From positions 1 to 43,842 of the IMG/VR virus record IMGVR_UViG_3300027706_000020: a DNA stretch of 43,842 nt. One strand, 5' to 3'. Position numbers and translations under genes: made by a program. The DNA is from a virus. Positions 1-6,692 of the stretch are shown piece after piece (the first letter of the stretch is position 1; each line of letters opens with the position of its first letter). A model generated the notes under the pieces. That model was not told the DNA's origin, made no database searches, and saw only the letters and a program-made list of their open reading frames with translations.

Positions 1-154
1 CGCGCCGAACGTCCCGGTCGCTTGGCCGCATGACGGCCACAACCGCGAAAAAAGCAGTGGCGTCGAACTGGCCGAAATCTACCGGCGCGGTCGGTGGGGG
101 ACTTCCGTCGGTGGGATGCCGGGGCTCAATATGCTGCGCGAGCATGCCACATCG
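1..154. repeat. Terminal overlap of the circular assembly (left copy)
   Basis: Bases 1-154 are the same as 43689-43842 except at position 28 (G here, A at 43716). The repeat lies wholly inside the large terminase gene and joins its two halves in frame, so it most likely reflects a circular assembly opened at an arbitrary point and not a biological terminus. The one difference is a silent change in a proline codon (CCG/CCA), which could be a population variant or a consensus error. Confidence 0.9.
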
Positions 155-439
155 CCGGACGGCGGCACGTCGCTCTACGCGAGCGTTACCGAAATTGACA
201 CGCTGATGCAGGCGGGCCGGTGGAAGGTGTGTGAAAATTGCCACGAGTGGTTCCAGGAAAACTCGACCTACCACTACAAGAACGGCCAGATCGTCCCCCT
301 TCGCGACGACGTTTTGAGCGCTGCTCGCTACGCTTACATGATGCGCCGGTTCGCTCGGGCCATCCCGCTCGGAAATCGGTTTGCGGGCCGCCCGCGCGTT
401 CGTATCGCCAAGGGTGTCGAGGACTTCCCCTACTTTTGA
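2..439 (+). CDS. terL: Terminase large subunit, C-terminal part (continues from 43842)
   Basis: This is the 3' end of the packaging ATPase-nuclease gene that begins at 42673. The reading frame enters at base 2, and after the 154-base overlap is removed the joined gene has 485 codons (484 aa), a normal TerL length. This part carries the C-terminal portion of the nuclease domain, including the HDGHNREKSSG segment that follows the nuclease core, and ends in VEDFPYF. The protein cuts concatemeric phage DNA and drives it into the prohead through the portal. The gene is followed by a promoter at 442 that starts the portal unit. Confidence 0.9.
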   Translation, partial: APNVPVAWPHDGHNREKSSGVELAEIYRRGRWGTSVGGMPGLNMLREHATSPDGGTSLYASVTEIDTLMQAGRWKVCENCHEWFQENSTYHYKNGQIVPLRDDVLSAARYAYMMRRFARAIPLGNRFAGRPRVRIAKGVEDFPYF

Positions 440-441
440 TC

Positions 442-470
442 TTGACAGATCGCAGTTGCGATGATATATG
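442..470 (+). promoter_or_regulatory. Promoter P1 with CGCA-N2-TGCG palindrome, ahead of the portal unit
   Basis: The -35 TTGACA (442-447) and -10 TATATG (465-470) are separated by exactly 17 bp. The palindrome CGCAGTTGCG fills 451-460 inside the spacer, where a bound protein would block RNA polymerase. The promoter begins 3 bp after the terL stop codon and would start RNA near 477. The next gene begins at 599, so there is a leader of about 120 nt. Confidence 0.8.
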
Positions 471-549
471 CGGCCGGTTCCTTGCTTGCCTCGGTGCACG
501 CCTCCATCCAGGCCGGGGCCGCAACGGAACTTATAGGTATGGGCCCCTT

Positions 550-584
550 CCCCGCCGGCCTTAAGTAAAGCTGGCGGGGATTTT
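550..584 (+). terminator. Terminator-like hairpin in the leader between P1 and the portal unit
   Basis: The arm at 550-559 (CCCCGCCGGC) pairs with 570-579 (GCTGGCGGGG) in a 10-bp stem with one G-T pair and a 10-nt loop, followed by ATTTT at 580-584. It stands downstream of promoter P1 and 15 bp before the ATG at 599. It could be an attenuator, the end of a short leader RNA of about 105 nt, or a leftover terminator of the packaging unit. The T-run is short, so efficiency is uncertain. Confidence 0.6.
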
Positions 585-598
585 ACCAGTGAGAGCCG

Positions 599-796
599 AT
601 GGCTTCGCCAAACCCTACCATTCCTTCGGCTTGGGACTTCGCTACCGGCGAGGCGTTGCACCAGCAAGTCGATGACGAAACCAACGAGCGCCGCAAGAAG
701 CTGATGCGGAACGCACAGGTGGCCGGAACCGGTTTGACCGCGGCGTCGCTGCTCGGGCTCGCCGGCACCAACGGCGCCGCCGGAGGCATGCAGTAG
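599..796 (+). CDS. Small hypothetical protein upstream of portal
   Basis: This 65-aa protein is not recognised. The N-terminal part is acidic and polar, followed by a KKLMRNAQ segment and a small-residue-rich hydrophobic stretch (about residues 42-60, GLTAASLLGLAGTNGAAGG) that could pack as a helix. The start is supported by GAGAG shortly upstream. Its TAG overlaps the GTG of the portal gene by one base (TAGTG), so it is translationally coupled to the portal. A small open frame directly before the portal is common in podoviruses; the role is unknown. Confidence 0.75.
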   Translation: MASPNPTIPSAWDFATGEALHQQVDDETNERRKKLMRNAQVAGTGLTAASLLGLAGTNGAAGGMQ

Positions 797-2559
797 TGAG
801 TCTCAACGCGCTGATTGCCGCGATCCCCGAGACGCCGCGCATTCAATCGGCGTATGAGCAGGATATCGTCGAGGAAACGTTCCGCGAACACTCTCAGCTT
901 GCGCTGATGCGGTATAATTTCGAGGCGCAGTGGGAGGAAACGGCATCTCTGATTATGCCGTCGATGCGGAACACGTTCCGTTATCTCAGTTTCCTATGGC
1001 CGGGCATGAAGAAGACTGAGATGCAGGTCGATACGACCGGCATGCTCGCGCTTTCGCGGTTCGGCGCGATCGTCGAGAGCTTGTGCACTCCGGCCAACAT
1101 GATCTGGCACACGCTGTCGTCGCTCGATCCCTCGCTCAACAAGGATCGCGCCTGCCGCCTGTGGTTCCTCGAAGCGACGCGGACGATGTTCCGCTACCGC
1201 TATCAGGCCGCCTCGGGGTTCATCGGACAAATTCCCGCAAGCTGGGTGAACCTCGGCGCATTCGGCAATCACTATATGTTCGTGGACCGGCTCTCGGGGC
1301 CGCATGGCCCGGAAAAAGGACTGCGGTACAAATCGCTGCCGGTCGGCGAGGTCTATCTGCGCGAAAACCACCAAGGCGTGCCGATCGGGTTCATCCGATG
1401 GTTCAAGTTGACGGCCGTGCAAGCGCTCGAAATGTTCGGCCCCGAGGCGTTTCCGCCGGTGTTGAAGCCGGCGCTGATGCAGAACTCGCAAATCCTCTAC
1501 GACTTCTTCCACCGCGTCTGCCCGCGTACCGATTATGATCCTGAACGGCTCGATCACCGAGCGATGCCGTGGGCGTCGTACTACGTCTGTGTCGCCTCGC
1601 GGACGCTGGTGCGGGAAGGCGGCTATCGCACCTTCCCCATGGCCGTCGGCCGCTATCTGCAATTTCCCGGCGAAACTTACGGGCGTGGGCCGGCGCAACT
1701 TGCGCTGCCGGCGTTGAAAACCCTCAACGCGGAGAAAAGCGATTTCCTGAAAATCGGCCATCGCACAGCCGACCCGGTGCTGTTCACCGGCGACGACGGG
1801 CTCGCCGATGCGGTGAACCTGACGCCGGGCGCAGTGAACCCCGGCGGCGTCAACAGCGACGGCAAGCTGATCGTTCAGCCGTTACCGATCGGCAATATAC
1901 AGATCACCAAGGAGATGATGGAGGAAGAGCGCAACATCATCAACGATCTGTTTCTCGTCTCGCTGTTCCAGATGCTTGAGGAACGCTCGAACATGAGCGC
2001 CACCGAGGTCATCGAGCGCGTCAACGAGAAAGGCATCCTTTTGGCCCCGACGCTCGGGCGCCAGGCCGAATTCCTCGGACCGCTGATTGACCGCGAATTG
2101 GACGAGCTGATGTATCAGCGGCTTCTGCCGCCGATGCCGCCAAAGTTGCGCGAGGCAATAGCCGCCGGGCAGGGCGAGTACCATCCGATCTACACGTCGC
2201 CGCTGGCGAAAGCGGCGCGGGCGCAGGAAGCGGCCGGGTTCATGCGAACCCTCGAAACCATGCAGGCGGCGGCGCAGGCGACGGGCGACGCTTCGCTGCT
2301 CGATTTCATCGCCTTCGATCGTGCCGGTCCGGGGCTCGCCGATATCCAGTCGGTGCCGGAAGACTGGCTCGCTTCGCAGGCCGAGATTGCGGCCAAGCAG
2401 CGCGGTCGGCTCAAGGCGCAGCAGACGGAGCAGCAGATCAAGGCGGCGCCGGCGCAGGCGGCCATGATGAAGGCGCAGGCGGTGGCGGCGAAGGCTGCGC
2501 CGCAGGGTGGCGGCGGCATCCCGGCGCCTGTCCTCGGGCAGATGATGGGGCTGAGATGA
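796..2559 (+). CDS. Portal (head-to-tail connector) protein
   Basis: This 587-aa protein matches the podovirus head-to-tail connector family (T7 gp8-type): an N-terminal EETFREHSQLALMRYNFEAQWEE region, a long conserved core, and the SATEVIERVNEKG segment near residues 405-420, followed by an Ala/Gln-rich C-terminus. Portals form a dodecameric ring at one capsid vertex through which TerL pumps DNA and to which the tail attaches. GTG is the start; it overlaps the preceding TAG. The stop overlaps the next ATG (ATGA). The last 60 residues are rich in KAQA-type repeats, likely helical. Family assignment is by recognition; position right after terL agrees. Confidence 0.88.
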   Translation: MSLNALIAAIPETPRIQSAYEQDIVEETFREHSQLALMRYNFEAQWEETASLIMPSMRNTFRYLSFLWPGMKKTEMQVDTTGMLALSRFGAIVESLCTPANMIWHTLSSLDPSLNKDRACRLWFLEATRTMFRYRYQAASGFIGQIPASWVNLGAFGNHYMFVDRLSGPHGPEKGLRYKSLPVGEVYLRENHQGVPIGFIRWFKLTAVQALEMFGPEAFPPVLKPALMQNSQILYDFFHRVCPRTDYDPERLDHRAMPWASYYVCVASRTLVREGGYRTFPMAVGRYLQFPGETYGRGPAQLALPALKTLNAEKSDFLKIGHRTADPVLFTGDDGLADAVNLTPGAVNPGGVNSDGKLIVQPLPIGNIQITKEMMEEERNIINDLFLVSLFQMLEERSNMSATEVIERVNEKGILLAPTLGRQAEFLGPLIDRELDELMYQRLLPPMPPKLREAIAAGQGEYHPIYTSPLAKAARAQEAAGFMRTLETMQAAAQATGDASLLDFIAFDRAGPGLADIQSVPEDWLASQAEIAAKQRGRLKAQQTEQQIKAAPAQAAMMKAQAVAAKAAPQGGGGIPAPVLGQMMGLR

Positions 2560-2858
2560 CCGGGCGCCGGTATCTGCCGACGCCCCTGTTGCGTTGGCGC
2601 CGCACCGCCGACGATGTGCGCGAGGTTCAGCGCGCCGCGAAGCTGCTGCTGCGGTCGCCGTCCGGCGCGATCCTCCTGGCCGATCTAGCGCAGTTCTGCC
2701 GAGCCGGCCAGACGACGTTTCATCTCGATCCTCGCGTTCACGCCGCGCTCGAAGGGCGCCGCGAGGTCTTCCTGCGTCTCGTTCAGCTTATGGAGCTGAG
2801 CGAGGAAGAACTGTTCGATCTATGGGGTGGGAAGTACCCCGACCAACCGAAGGAGTAA
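2556..2858 (+). CDS. Bbp19-like conserved phage protein
   Basis: This 100-aa protein resembles the Bbp19 family, named for Bordetella phage BPP-1, found just after podovirus portal genes. Supporting features are a central SPSGAILLADLAQFCRAG segment (about residues 35-52) and a GRREVFLRLVQL helix (about residues 68-79). The family has no settled function; position suggests a role in head assembly or packaging. It overlaps the portal gene by ATGA and is followed 3 bp later by the scaffold-like gene, so it is part of the same operon. Confidence 0.6.
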   Translation: MTGRRYLPTPLLRWRRTADDVREVQRAAKLLLRSPSGAILLADLAQFCRAGQTTFHLDPRVHAALEGRREVFLRLVQLMELSEEELFDLWGGKYPDQPKE

Positions 2859-2861
2859 CGC

Positions 2862-3782
2862 ATGGCCGAAGAAACTGCCAACACGACGACCGCCGTCAAC
2901 CCGACCGGAAACGTGGCAACGGCACCAGTCGCTCCGTGGTACGGCACCAACGCCGATCCGGCGCTTGTCGGCTACTTGCAAAACCGCGGCTGGGACAAGC
3001 TCGATCCGGCTGCCGCCGCCTTGGCCGCGGCGCAGGCGCACCGTGAGGCATCGCAGTTTCTCGGCGTGCCGCCGGAGCAGCTTTTGCGGCTGCCCAAGGA
3101 CGCGAGCGACGAGGCGGCCTGGAAAACGGTTTATCAGCGCCTCGGTGCGCCGGCCGATCCGAAGGAATACGCCTTCGACGGCGTGGACTTCGGAGACCCC
3201 GACCTGACGGCCGATTTCACCGGCGTTCTGCGGTCGAGCGCGTCGAAGTATGGCCTCACCAAGGAAGCCGCCGCGGGGCTTGCGGCCGATCTGTTCAAAT
3301 GGATCGAGGGCAAGGGTGCCGCGGAGGATGCGGAGGCGACGGCGGCGCGCGAGGCGGCGATGACGGCGCTCAAGCAGTCGTGGGGGAACAACTATGCCGC
3401 CAACGAATTCATCGCCAATCAGGCGGTTGCTAAACTCGATCAGATGATGGGCGGCGACGGCCGACTGGCGAAGGCGGTCAAGGCGCTTGTCGAGGGCGGC
3501 CACGCGCACCTGAACGATGCGATGGAGATGTTCCGCGTGATCGGCCAGGGGCTTGGCGAGGACAAGTTTGTCAGCGGCACTGGCGTGGGCGGCGGCGTCG
3601 GGGGTGCCATGACCCGCGAGCAAGCGTTGCAGCGTCGCTACGAGCTGACGGGCATTCCGGCCAACGGCGGCCCGATGGGCAAGCCCGATCAGGAATTCAT
3701 CGCCCGGCTCAACCGCGGCGACGCGGCGGCGAAGCGGGAGTGGGCGGCGTTGACCGCCATCATCGCGGGCGTGCCGCAGTAA
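2862..3782 (+). CDS. Scaffold-like head assembly protein
   Basis: This 306-aa protein has the form of podovirus scaffolding proteins: acidic, Ala-rich and strongly helical. The N-terminal part has WYGTNADPALVGYLQNRGW (about residues 26-44), and PADPKEYAF follows at about residues 96-104, a stretch often seen in such proteins. A GKPDQEFIARLNRGD segment lies near the C-terminus. Scaffolds line the prohead interior and guide capsid assembly. A GGAG-type ribosome site precedes ATG 2862. In most relatives the capsid gene follows directly; here an integrase module separates the two. Assignment rests on composition, motif and position. Confidence 0.7.
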   Translation: MAEETANTTTAVNPTGNVATAPVAPWYGTNADPALVGYLQNRGWDKLDPAAAALAAAQAHREASQFLGVPPEQLLRLPKDASDEAAWKTVYQRLGAPADPKEYAFDGVDFGDPDLTADFTGVLRSSASKYGLTKEAAAGLAADLFKWIEGKGAAEDAEATAAREAAMTALKQSWGNNYAANEFIANQAVAKLDQMMGGDGRLAKAVKALVEGGHAHLNDAMEMFRVIGQGLGEDKFVSGTGVGGGVGGAMTREQALQRRYELTGIPANGGPMGKPDQEFIARLNRGDAAAKREWAALTAIIAGVPQ

Positions 3783-3785
3783 GCC

Positions 3786-3968
3786 ATGCCCAGCGAGAGC
3801 CAGGCACAGGCGGGGCTGATGGCATTGGCCTCGACGCAGTACGGCCAGCGCAAGCTGCGCGCCGAGGGCAAGAAGCCGCCTCCGATTTCAGTGGCGCGGG
3901 AGTTTCGCCGCACCGATGCCGGCCGGGCCATCTCGAAACTGGCCCGTCATGTGAGGAAACGGAAATGA
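3786..3968 (+). CDS. Small basic hypothetical protein
   Basis: This 60-aa protein is not recognised. It is rich in Lys and Arg, especially at the C-terminus (LARHVRKRK), and carries GKKPPPISVAREFRRTD in the middle. Small basic open frames of this kind lie near scaffold genes in several podoviruses. It starts 3 bp after the scaffold stop and overlaps the next ATG by 4 bases (ATGA), which supports real translation. It may bind nucleic acid, but nothing in the sequence proves this. Confidence 0.65.
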   Translation: MPSESQAQAGLMALASTQYGQRKLRAEGKKPPPISVAREFRRTDAGRAISKLARHVRKRK

Positions 3969-4147
3969 GCGCAAAGCATTTCATCCAGAAGGCCATCAAG
4001 CATCCGGGGGCGGAAACCCGTGCCGCCAAGGCCGCCGGCATGTCGGTGCACGAATACGCGGAGAAGCACCAGCACGATCCCGGCACCGCCGGCCGGCGGG
4101 CTCGCTTGGCCTTGACGCTTTCGAAGCTTGCCAAGCGGCGGAAGTGA
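3965..4147 (+). CDS. Small basic conserved phage protein (KHFIQKAIKHPGA type)
   Basis: This 60-aa protein begins MSAKHFIQKAIKHPGA and ends LTLSKLAKRRK. Peptides with the pattern 'FI..AIKHPGAL..' are common small phage proteins of unknown function near head genes. It contains a conserved HEYAEKHQHDPGTAGRRARLA segment (about residues 29-49). The start overlaps the previous stop (ATGA) and its TGA overlaps the next GTG (GTGA), so the gene is tightly coupled on both sides. Unknown role; likely a structural or assembly accessory. Confidence 0.7.
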   Translation: MSAKHFIQKAIKHPGAETRAAKAAGMSVHEYAEKHQHDPGTAGRRARLALTLSKLAKRRK

Positions 4148-4449
4148 CGCCGATCGCGGAATACGCGGCGGCGTGCGGCGTGCATCCGCGGACGATCCGT
4201 CGTCGCCTTAACGATGCGGGTATCTTGCCGGCCCGCATCGGCCGGGGTATCGTTCTGACGGATCAGGACATTGCGGCGCTTGTGGAGGCCAGCCGGTGTC
4301 GCTCAGGTTGTACGCTCCCGGCACCCGCAAGGGCAACAAAACCTGGCTCGCCCGAGGTTCGGTCGGCGGCCGGGTTTACGAGATTGCGACGGGCGCAGGC
4401 GACGAGAAGTCTGCTCGCCGGATTGCGCGGGAATTCGCGGCGCGTGTAG
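4144..4449 (+). CDS. MerR/excisionase-like helix-turn-helix protein
   Basis: The first 50 residues form a MerR/Xis-type winged HTH: MTPIAEYAAACGVHPRTIRR (HTH about residues 5-24) followed by a short wing (LPARIGRGIVLTDQDIAAL, residues 28-46). Proteins of this size beside an integrase are usually recombination directionality factors that favour excision. The frame overlaps the integrase by 154 bp out of phase. Residues after about 50 look low in complexity and may be an unstructured tail read through the integrase start. GTG start, coupled to the previous gene by GTGA. An alternative role is a transcription regulator. Confidence 0.7.
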   Translation: MTPIAEYAAACGVHPRTIRRRLNDAGILPARIGRGIVLTDQDIAALVEASRCRSGCTLPAPARATKPGSPEVRSAAGFTRLRRAQATRSLLAGLRGNSRRV

Positions 4450-5288
4450 CCGCGACGCCGAATCGCGATCGGCTGACGTTCGCCGAGGCGGCGCGACGCT
4501 ATATTGCGTATAAGGCTCCAGCCCGCAATGATAAATTGCGCATTGACCGGCTGGTCGAGGAGATTGGCGGCAAGCGGGTTCGCGATATCGTTGCGGCTGA
4601 TCTGCATGACCTCGCCAAGCGGCTATACCCCGTCGGCGCTGCGGCGACCCGTAATCGGAACGTTCTGCGTCCGGCGGTTACTATCTTGCATCATGCGGCC
4701 AGTGAAGGGCTCTGCGATTGGATCAGGGTGCGGTATTTTCCCGAGCCGCGGCCACGACCGCGGGCGCTGACACCCGATGCTGCCGCCGCGTTGATCGCCG
4801 CAGCCGAGACGCCGCAGCAGCGGCTGTTACTGCGCTGGCTGTTTCTGCAAGGGACGCGGATCAGCGCTACCTTGGCGCTCGACTGGTTGCAACTCGATCT
4901 TGACCGGGCGACGGTCACACTGATCAACAACAAAGGCGCTGGCCGCGAGGAAACGTTTGCGCTACATCCGGAGGTGTTGGCCGATTTGCGCCAGGTCCGC
5001 GAACGCGCCGGGCGCGTGTTTGCGTGGTCGAGCCGGTCGAGCTTGCGCCGCTGGCTGCCGCGGATTGCGGCCAAGGCCGGCGTTCGCTTCACGCCGCACA
5101 TGGCGCGTCACACCCTTGGAACGATGATGGCGGCCAATGGCGAGACGCTGCGGGCGATCATGGGCGCGCTCGGCCACAGTCAGGCGTCGTCGTCGCTGAT
5201 TTATCAGAATGGTGACGTCGAGATGGTGCGGGCGGCGGTCGCCCGCGTTTCGCTTCCCCAAGCGAAAAAGTTGGGGAACGCGGCCTAG
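4296..5288 (+). CDS. int: Tyrosine-type site-specific integrase
   Basis: This 330-aa tyrosine recombinase has all catalytic residues: Arg188 (QGTRISATLAL), Lys213 (NNKGAGREE), His268 and Arg271 (HMARHTLG), His294 (LGHSQ) and nucleophile Tyr303 (LIYQ). Residues 1-50 form an arm-binding-like segment and about 60-145 the core-binding SAM-like domain. It starts at GTG with GGAGG 7 bp upstream. An attP-like tRNA 5' half lies 23 bp after its stop (5311-5354), the usual int-attP order. The protein joins phage DNA to the host chromosome. The oddity is its place between scaffold and capsid genes, in the same direction as the virion genes. Confidence 0.95.
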   Translation: MSLRLYAPGTRKGNKTWLARGSVGGRVYEIATGAGDEKSARRIAREFAARVAATPNRDRLTFAEAARRYIAYKAPARNDKLRIDRLVEEIGGKRVRDIVAADLHDLAKRLYPVGAAATRNRNVLRPAVTILHHAASEGLCDWIRVRYFPEPRPRPRALTPDAAAALIAAAETPQQRLLLRWLFLQGTRISATLALDWLQLDLDRATVTLINNKGAGREETFALHPEVLADLRQVRERAGRVFAWSSRSSLRRWLPRIAAKAGVRFTPHMARHTLGTMMAANGETLRAIMGALGHSQASSSLIYQNGDVEMVRAAVARVSLPQAKKLGNAA

Positions 5289-5310
5289 GTCCTTGTTTTG
5301 ATTAGCCGGC

Positions 5311-5354
5311 GTCTCCCGTGTGAAGGGTGTGCTCTCCCGCTGAGCTACGCGCCC
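5311..5354 (-). other. attP: attP-like site: 5' half of a tRNA-Val(CAC)-like gene
   Basis: Read on the minus strand, 5354-5311 begins GGGCGCGTAGCTCAGCGGGA, a tRNA acceptor arm plus a complete D arm (GCTC/GAGC), then an anticodon stem start CACCC and the loop TTCACAC, which places CAC as anticodon (valine). The tRNA match then breaks: the 3' side of the stem reads GGGAG, with one mismatch, and no variable loop, T arm or acceptor 3' strand follows. A tRNA half next to an integrase is the standard look of a phage attachment site. The identity probably ends in or just after the anticodon loop, where strand exchange would fall. Confidence 0.82.
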
Positions 5355-5373
5355 CGCCTCTAATGGTGGCAAT

Positions 5374-5402
5374 AGGTTAGGCGATAGATCGTTAAAACGC
5401 AA
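5374..5402 (-). promoter_or_regulatory. Possible promoter pointing into the tRNA half of attP
   Basis: On the minus strand a -35-like TTGCGT (5397-5402) and a -10-like TAACCT (5374-5379) are 17 bp apart and lead into the tRNA 5' half, whose first base lies about 19 bp after the -10. After integration this sequence would stand upstream of the rebuilt tRNA gene. It carries no CGCA-N2-TGCG site. Both hexamers match the consensus only partly. Confidence 0.45.
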
Positions 5403-5487
5403 GAGGAACGATCCGGCCAGAAAATGCCGGAACGTGACAAGAACGTTTGGGGAGTTTTTGGGGAGAAAAATCTTTTTTCAATCGCAC

Positions 5488-5516
5488 TTGACATCGCAGT
5501 TGCGTTGTAGTATATA
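5488..5516 (+). promoter_or_regulatory. Promoter P2 with CGCA-N2-TGCG palindrome, ahead of the capsid gene
   Basis: TTGACA (5488-5493), 17-bp spacer, TATATA (5511-5516): close to a consensus sigma70 promoter and probably the strongest in the genome. The palindrome CGCAGTTGCG occupies 5495-5504, one base after the -35. It shares the core TCGCAGTTGCG with P1. Transcription would begin near 5523 and supply extra mRNA for the capsid and downstream virion genes. Confidence 0.85.
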
Positions 5517-5688
5517 CCGCGGTTGCCGCCGGGGGCCGCGCGCCGCGCCGCGCCTCCCTCGCGAGCCGGGACCCCGCGCCGGAAGGCGACGCCGCAGAGC
5601 GGGGGCCCCGCCCGGCGCCCGGCGGCAGCATCGCCCCCCGTAAGGATACGGGCAACCTACGTCAGCGCTATTCGTAGAGTATTGGGCT
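5517..5688 (+). promoter_or_regulatory. Very GC-rich capsid mRNA leader
   Basis: About 165 nt separate the P2 start point from the capsid start codon. Bases 5517-5640 are made almost only of G and C (runs such as GCCGCGCGCCGCGCCGCGCC) with many self-complementary segments, so the RNA should be strongly folded. It holds no convincing reading frame: the capsid frame is closed by TAA at 5641-5643. TAAGGA at 5641 resembles a ribosome site but has no start codon at proper spacing. A stabilising or translation-regulating leader is possible. Confidence 0.5.
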
Positions 5689-6633
5689 GTGGCCGAAGGT
5701 CTTCTCCAACTTCAAACCGTCCAGTACGGGCAGAACATCCAGCTTAACTTGCAGCAGATGCGGTCGCGTCTGCGCGGGAAGACGATGGAAGGTTTCCACG
5801 TCGGCAAGCAGGCTTCGCCCGTCGATTACGTGAAGCCGGTCGCGATGCGCGCGCCGGCCGGTCGTTTTGCGCCGCTCAATCGCACCGATACCGACTATCA
5901 GCGCCGGTGGGTGATGCCGGTCGATAAGGAGCTGGTGCAGATGGTGGACAGCTTCGACAAGCTGCGCACCGTCGAGGACCCGACCTCGGCCTTGAACCAG
6001 AACGCCGCCGCGGCTGTCAACCGTGAGTGGGACGATCGGATCATTGCCGCGGCCTTTGGCGACGCGCAGATCAGCACCGCCGACGGCTCGACTCTCTCGA
6101 CGGAAACCTGGGCCAGCTTCGGCGGCAAGTACGAGATTTCCGACACCTTCGGCGCCGGCGGCACTTCGATCGGCATGACGGTGGACAAGCTGATCGAGGC
6201 GGACCGCCTGTTCCGCCACTTCCACGTCACCGAGGCCGAGATGCAGCCAGGGAACAAGACCCTGGTCATCTCCTCGTGGCAGGAAGCCGAGATGAAGAAG
6301 CTCGTCGAGTTCGTCAGCCGTGAGTTCAATGACCGCCCGGTCTTGAACAACGAAAACGGGCTTGACGGCGGCCGGTTCATGGGCTGGAACATCGTGATTT
6401 CCGAGCGTCTGAACTTGTCTTTGAACATCCGCGAGTGCATCGCTTTCGTCAAGAGCGGGTTGTATCTCGGCATGTGGATGGACATGGAGAACGTCGTGAC
6501 CCGGCGCGAGGATTTGTCGGGTCGGCCGTATCAGCTCTACACCGCGATGTCTTCGGGCGCCACTCGGCTGGAGCCGGGCCGGGTGCTCAAGATCAAGTGT
6601 GGCGGCGACCTGAGCGGCCCGGACAACATCTAA
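5689..6633 (+). CDS. Major capsid protein
   Basis: This 314-aa protein resembles the HK97-fold podovirus capsid group (Phage_capsid_2 type). Conserved-looking features are the LRGKTMEGFHVGKQASPVD segment (about residues 28-46), TDTDYQRRWVMPVDKELV (about 66-83), DPTSALNQNAAAAVNREWD (about 98-116) and a C-terminal MENVVTRREDLSGRPYQLY. Hundreds of copies build the icosahedral shell. The start is GTG 5689 with only a weak AGAG 9 bp upstream; the frame is open back to 5644, but no better start exists there. It has its own strong promoter P2 and a structured leader, fitting high expression. Confidence 0.82.
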   Translation: MAEGLLQLQTVQYGQNIQLNLQQMRSRLRGKTMEGFHVGKQASPVDYVKPVAMRAPAGRFAPLNRTDTDYQRRWVMPVDKELVQMVDSFDKLRTVEDPTSALNQNAAAAVNREWDDRIIAAAFGDAQISTADGSTLSTETWASFGGKYEISDTFGAGGTSIGMTVDKLIEADRLFRHFHVTEAEMQPGNKTLVISSWQEAEMKKLVEFVSREFNDRPVLNNENGLDGGRFMGWNIVISERLNLSLNIRECIAFVKSGLYLGMWMDMENVVTRREDLSGRPYQLYTAMSSGATRLEPGRVLKIKCGGDLSGPDNI

Positions 6634-6641
6634 CCGAGTAA

Positions 6642-6680
6642 GCCAGGCGGCGGGTTGGGCTACGGCCCTCCCGTCCTGGC
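6642..6680 (+). other. Hairpin in the spacer after the capsid gene
   Basis: GCCAGG (6642-6647) is complementary to CCTGGC (6675-6680), and GC-rich segments between them can pair further. There is no T-run, so it is more likely an mRNA 3' stabiliser or partial terminator than a full stop. A ribosome site GAGGA follows it for the gene at 6693. Confidence 0.4.
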
Positions 6681-6692
6681 GAGGACAACGAG

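Noticed and set aside
5311-5354. A complete tRNA gene
   Set aside because: Only the acceptor 5' strand, D arm and anticodon loop are present; the T arm and 3' acceptor strand are missing.
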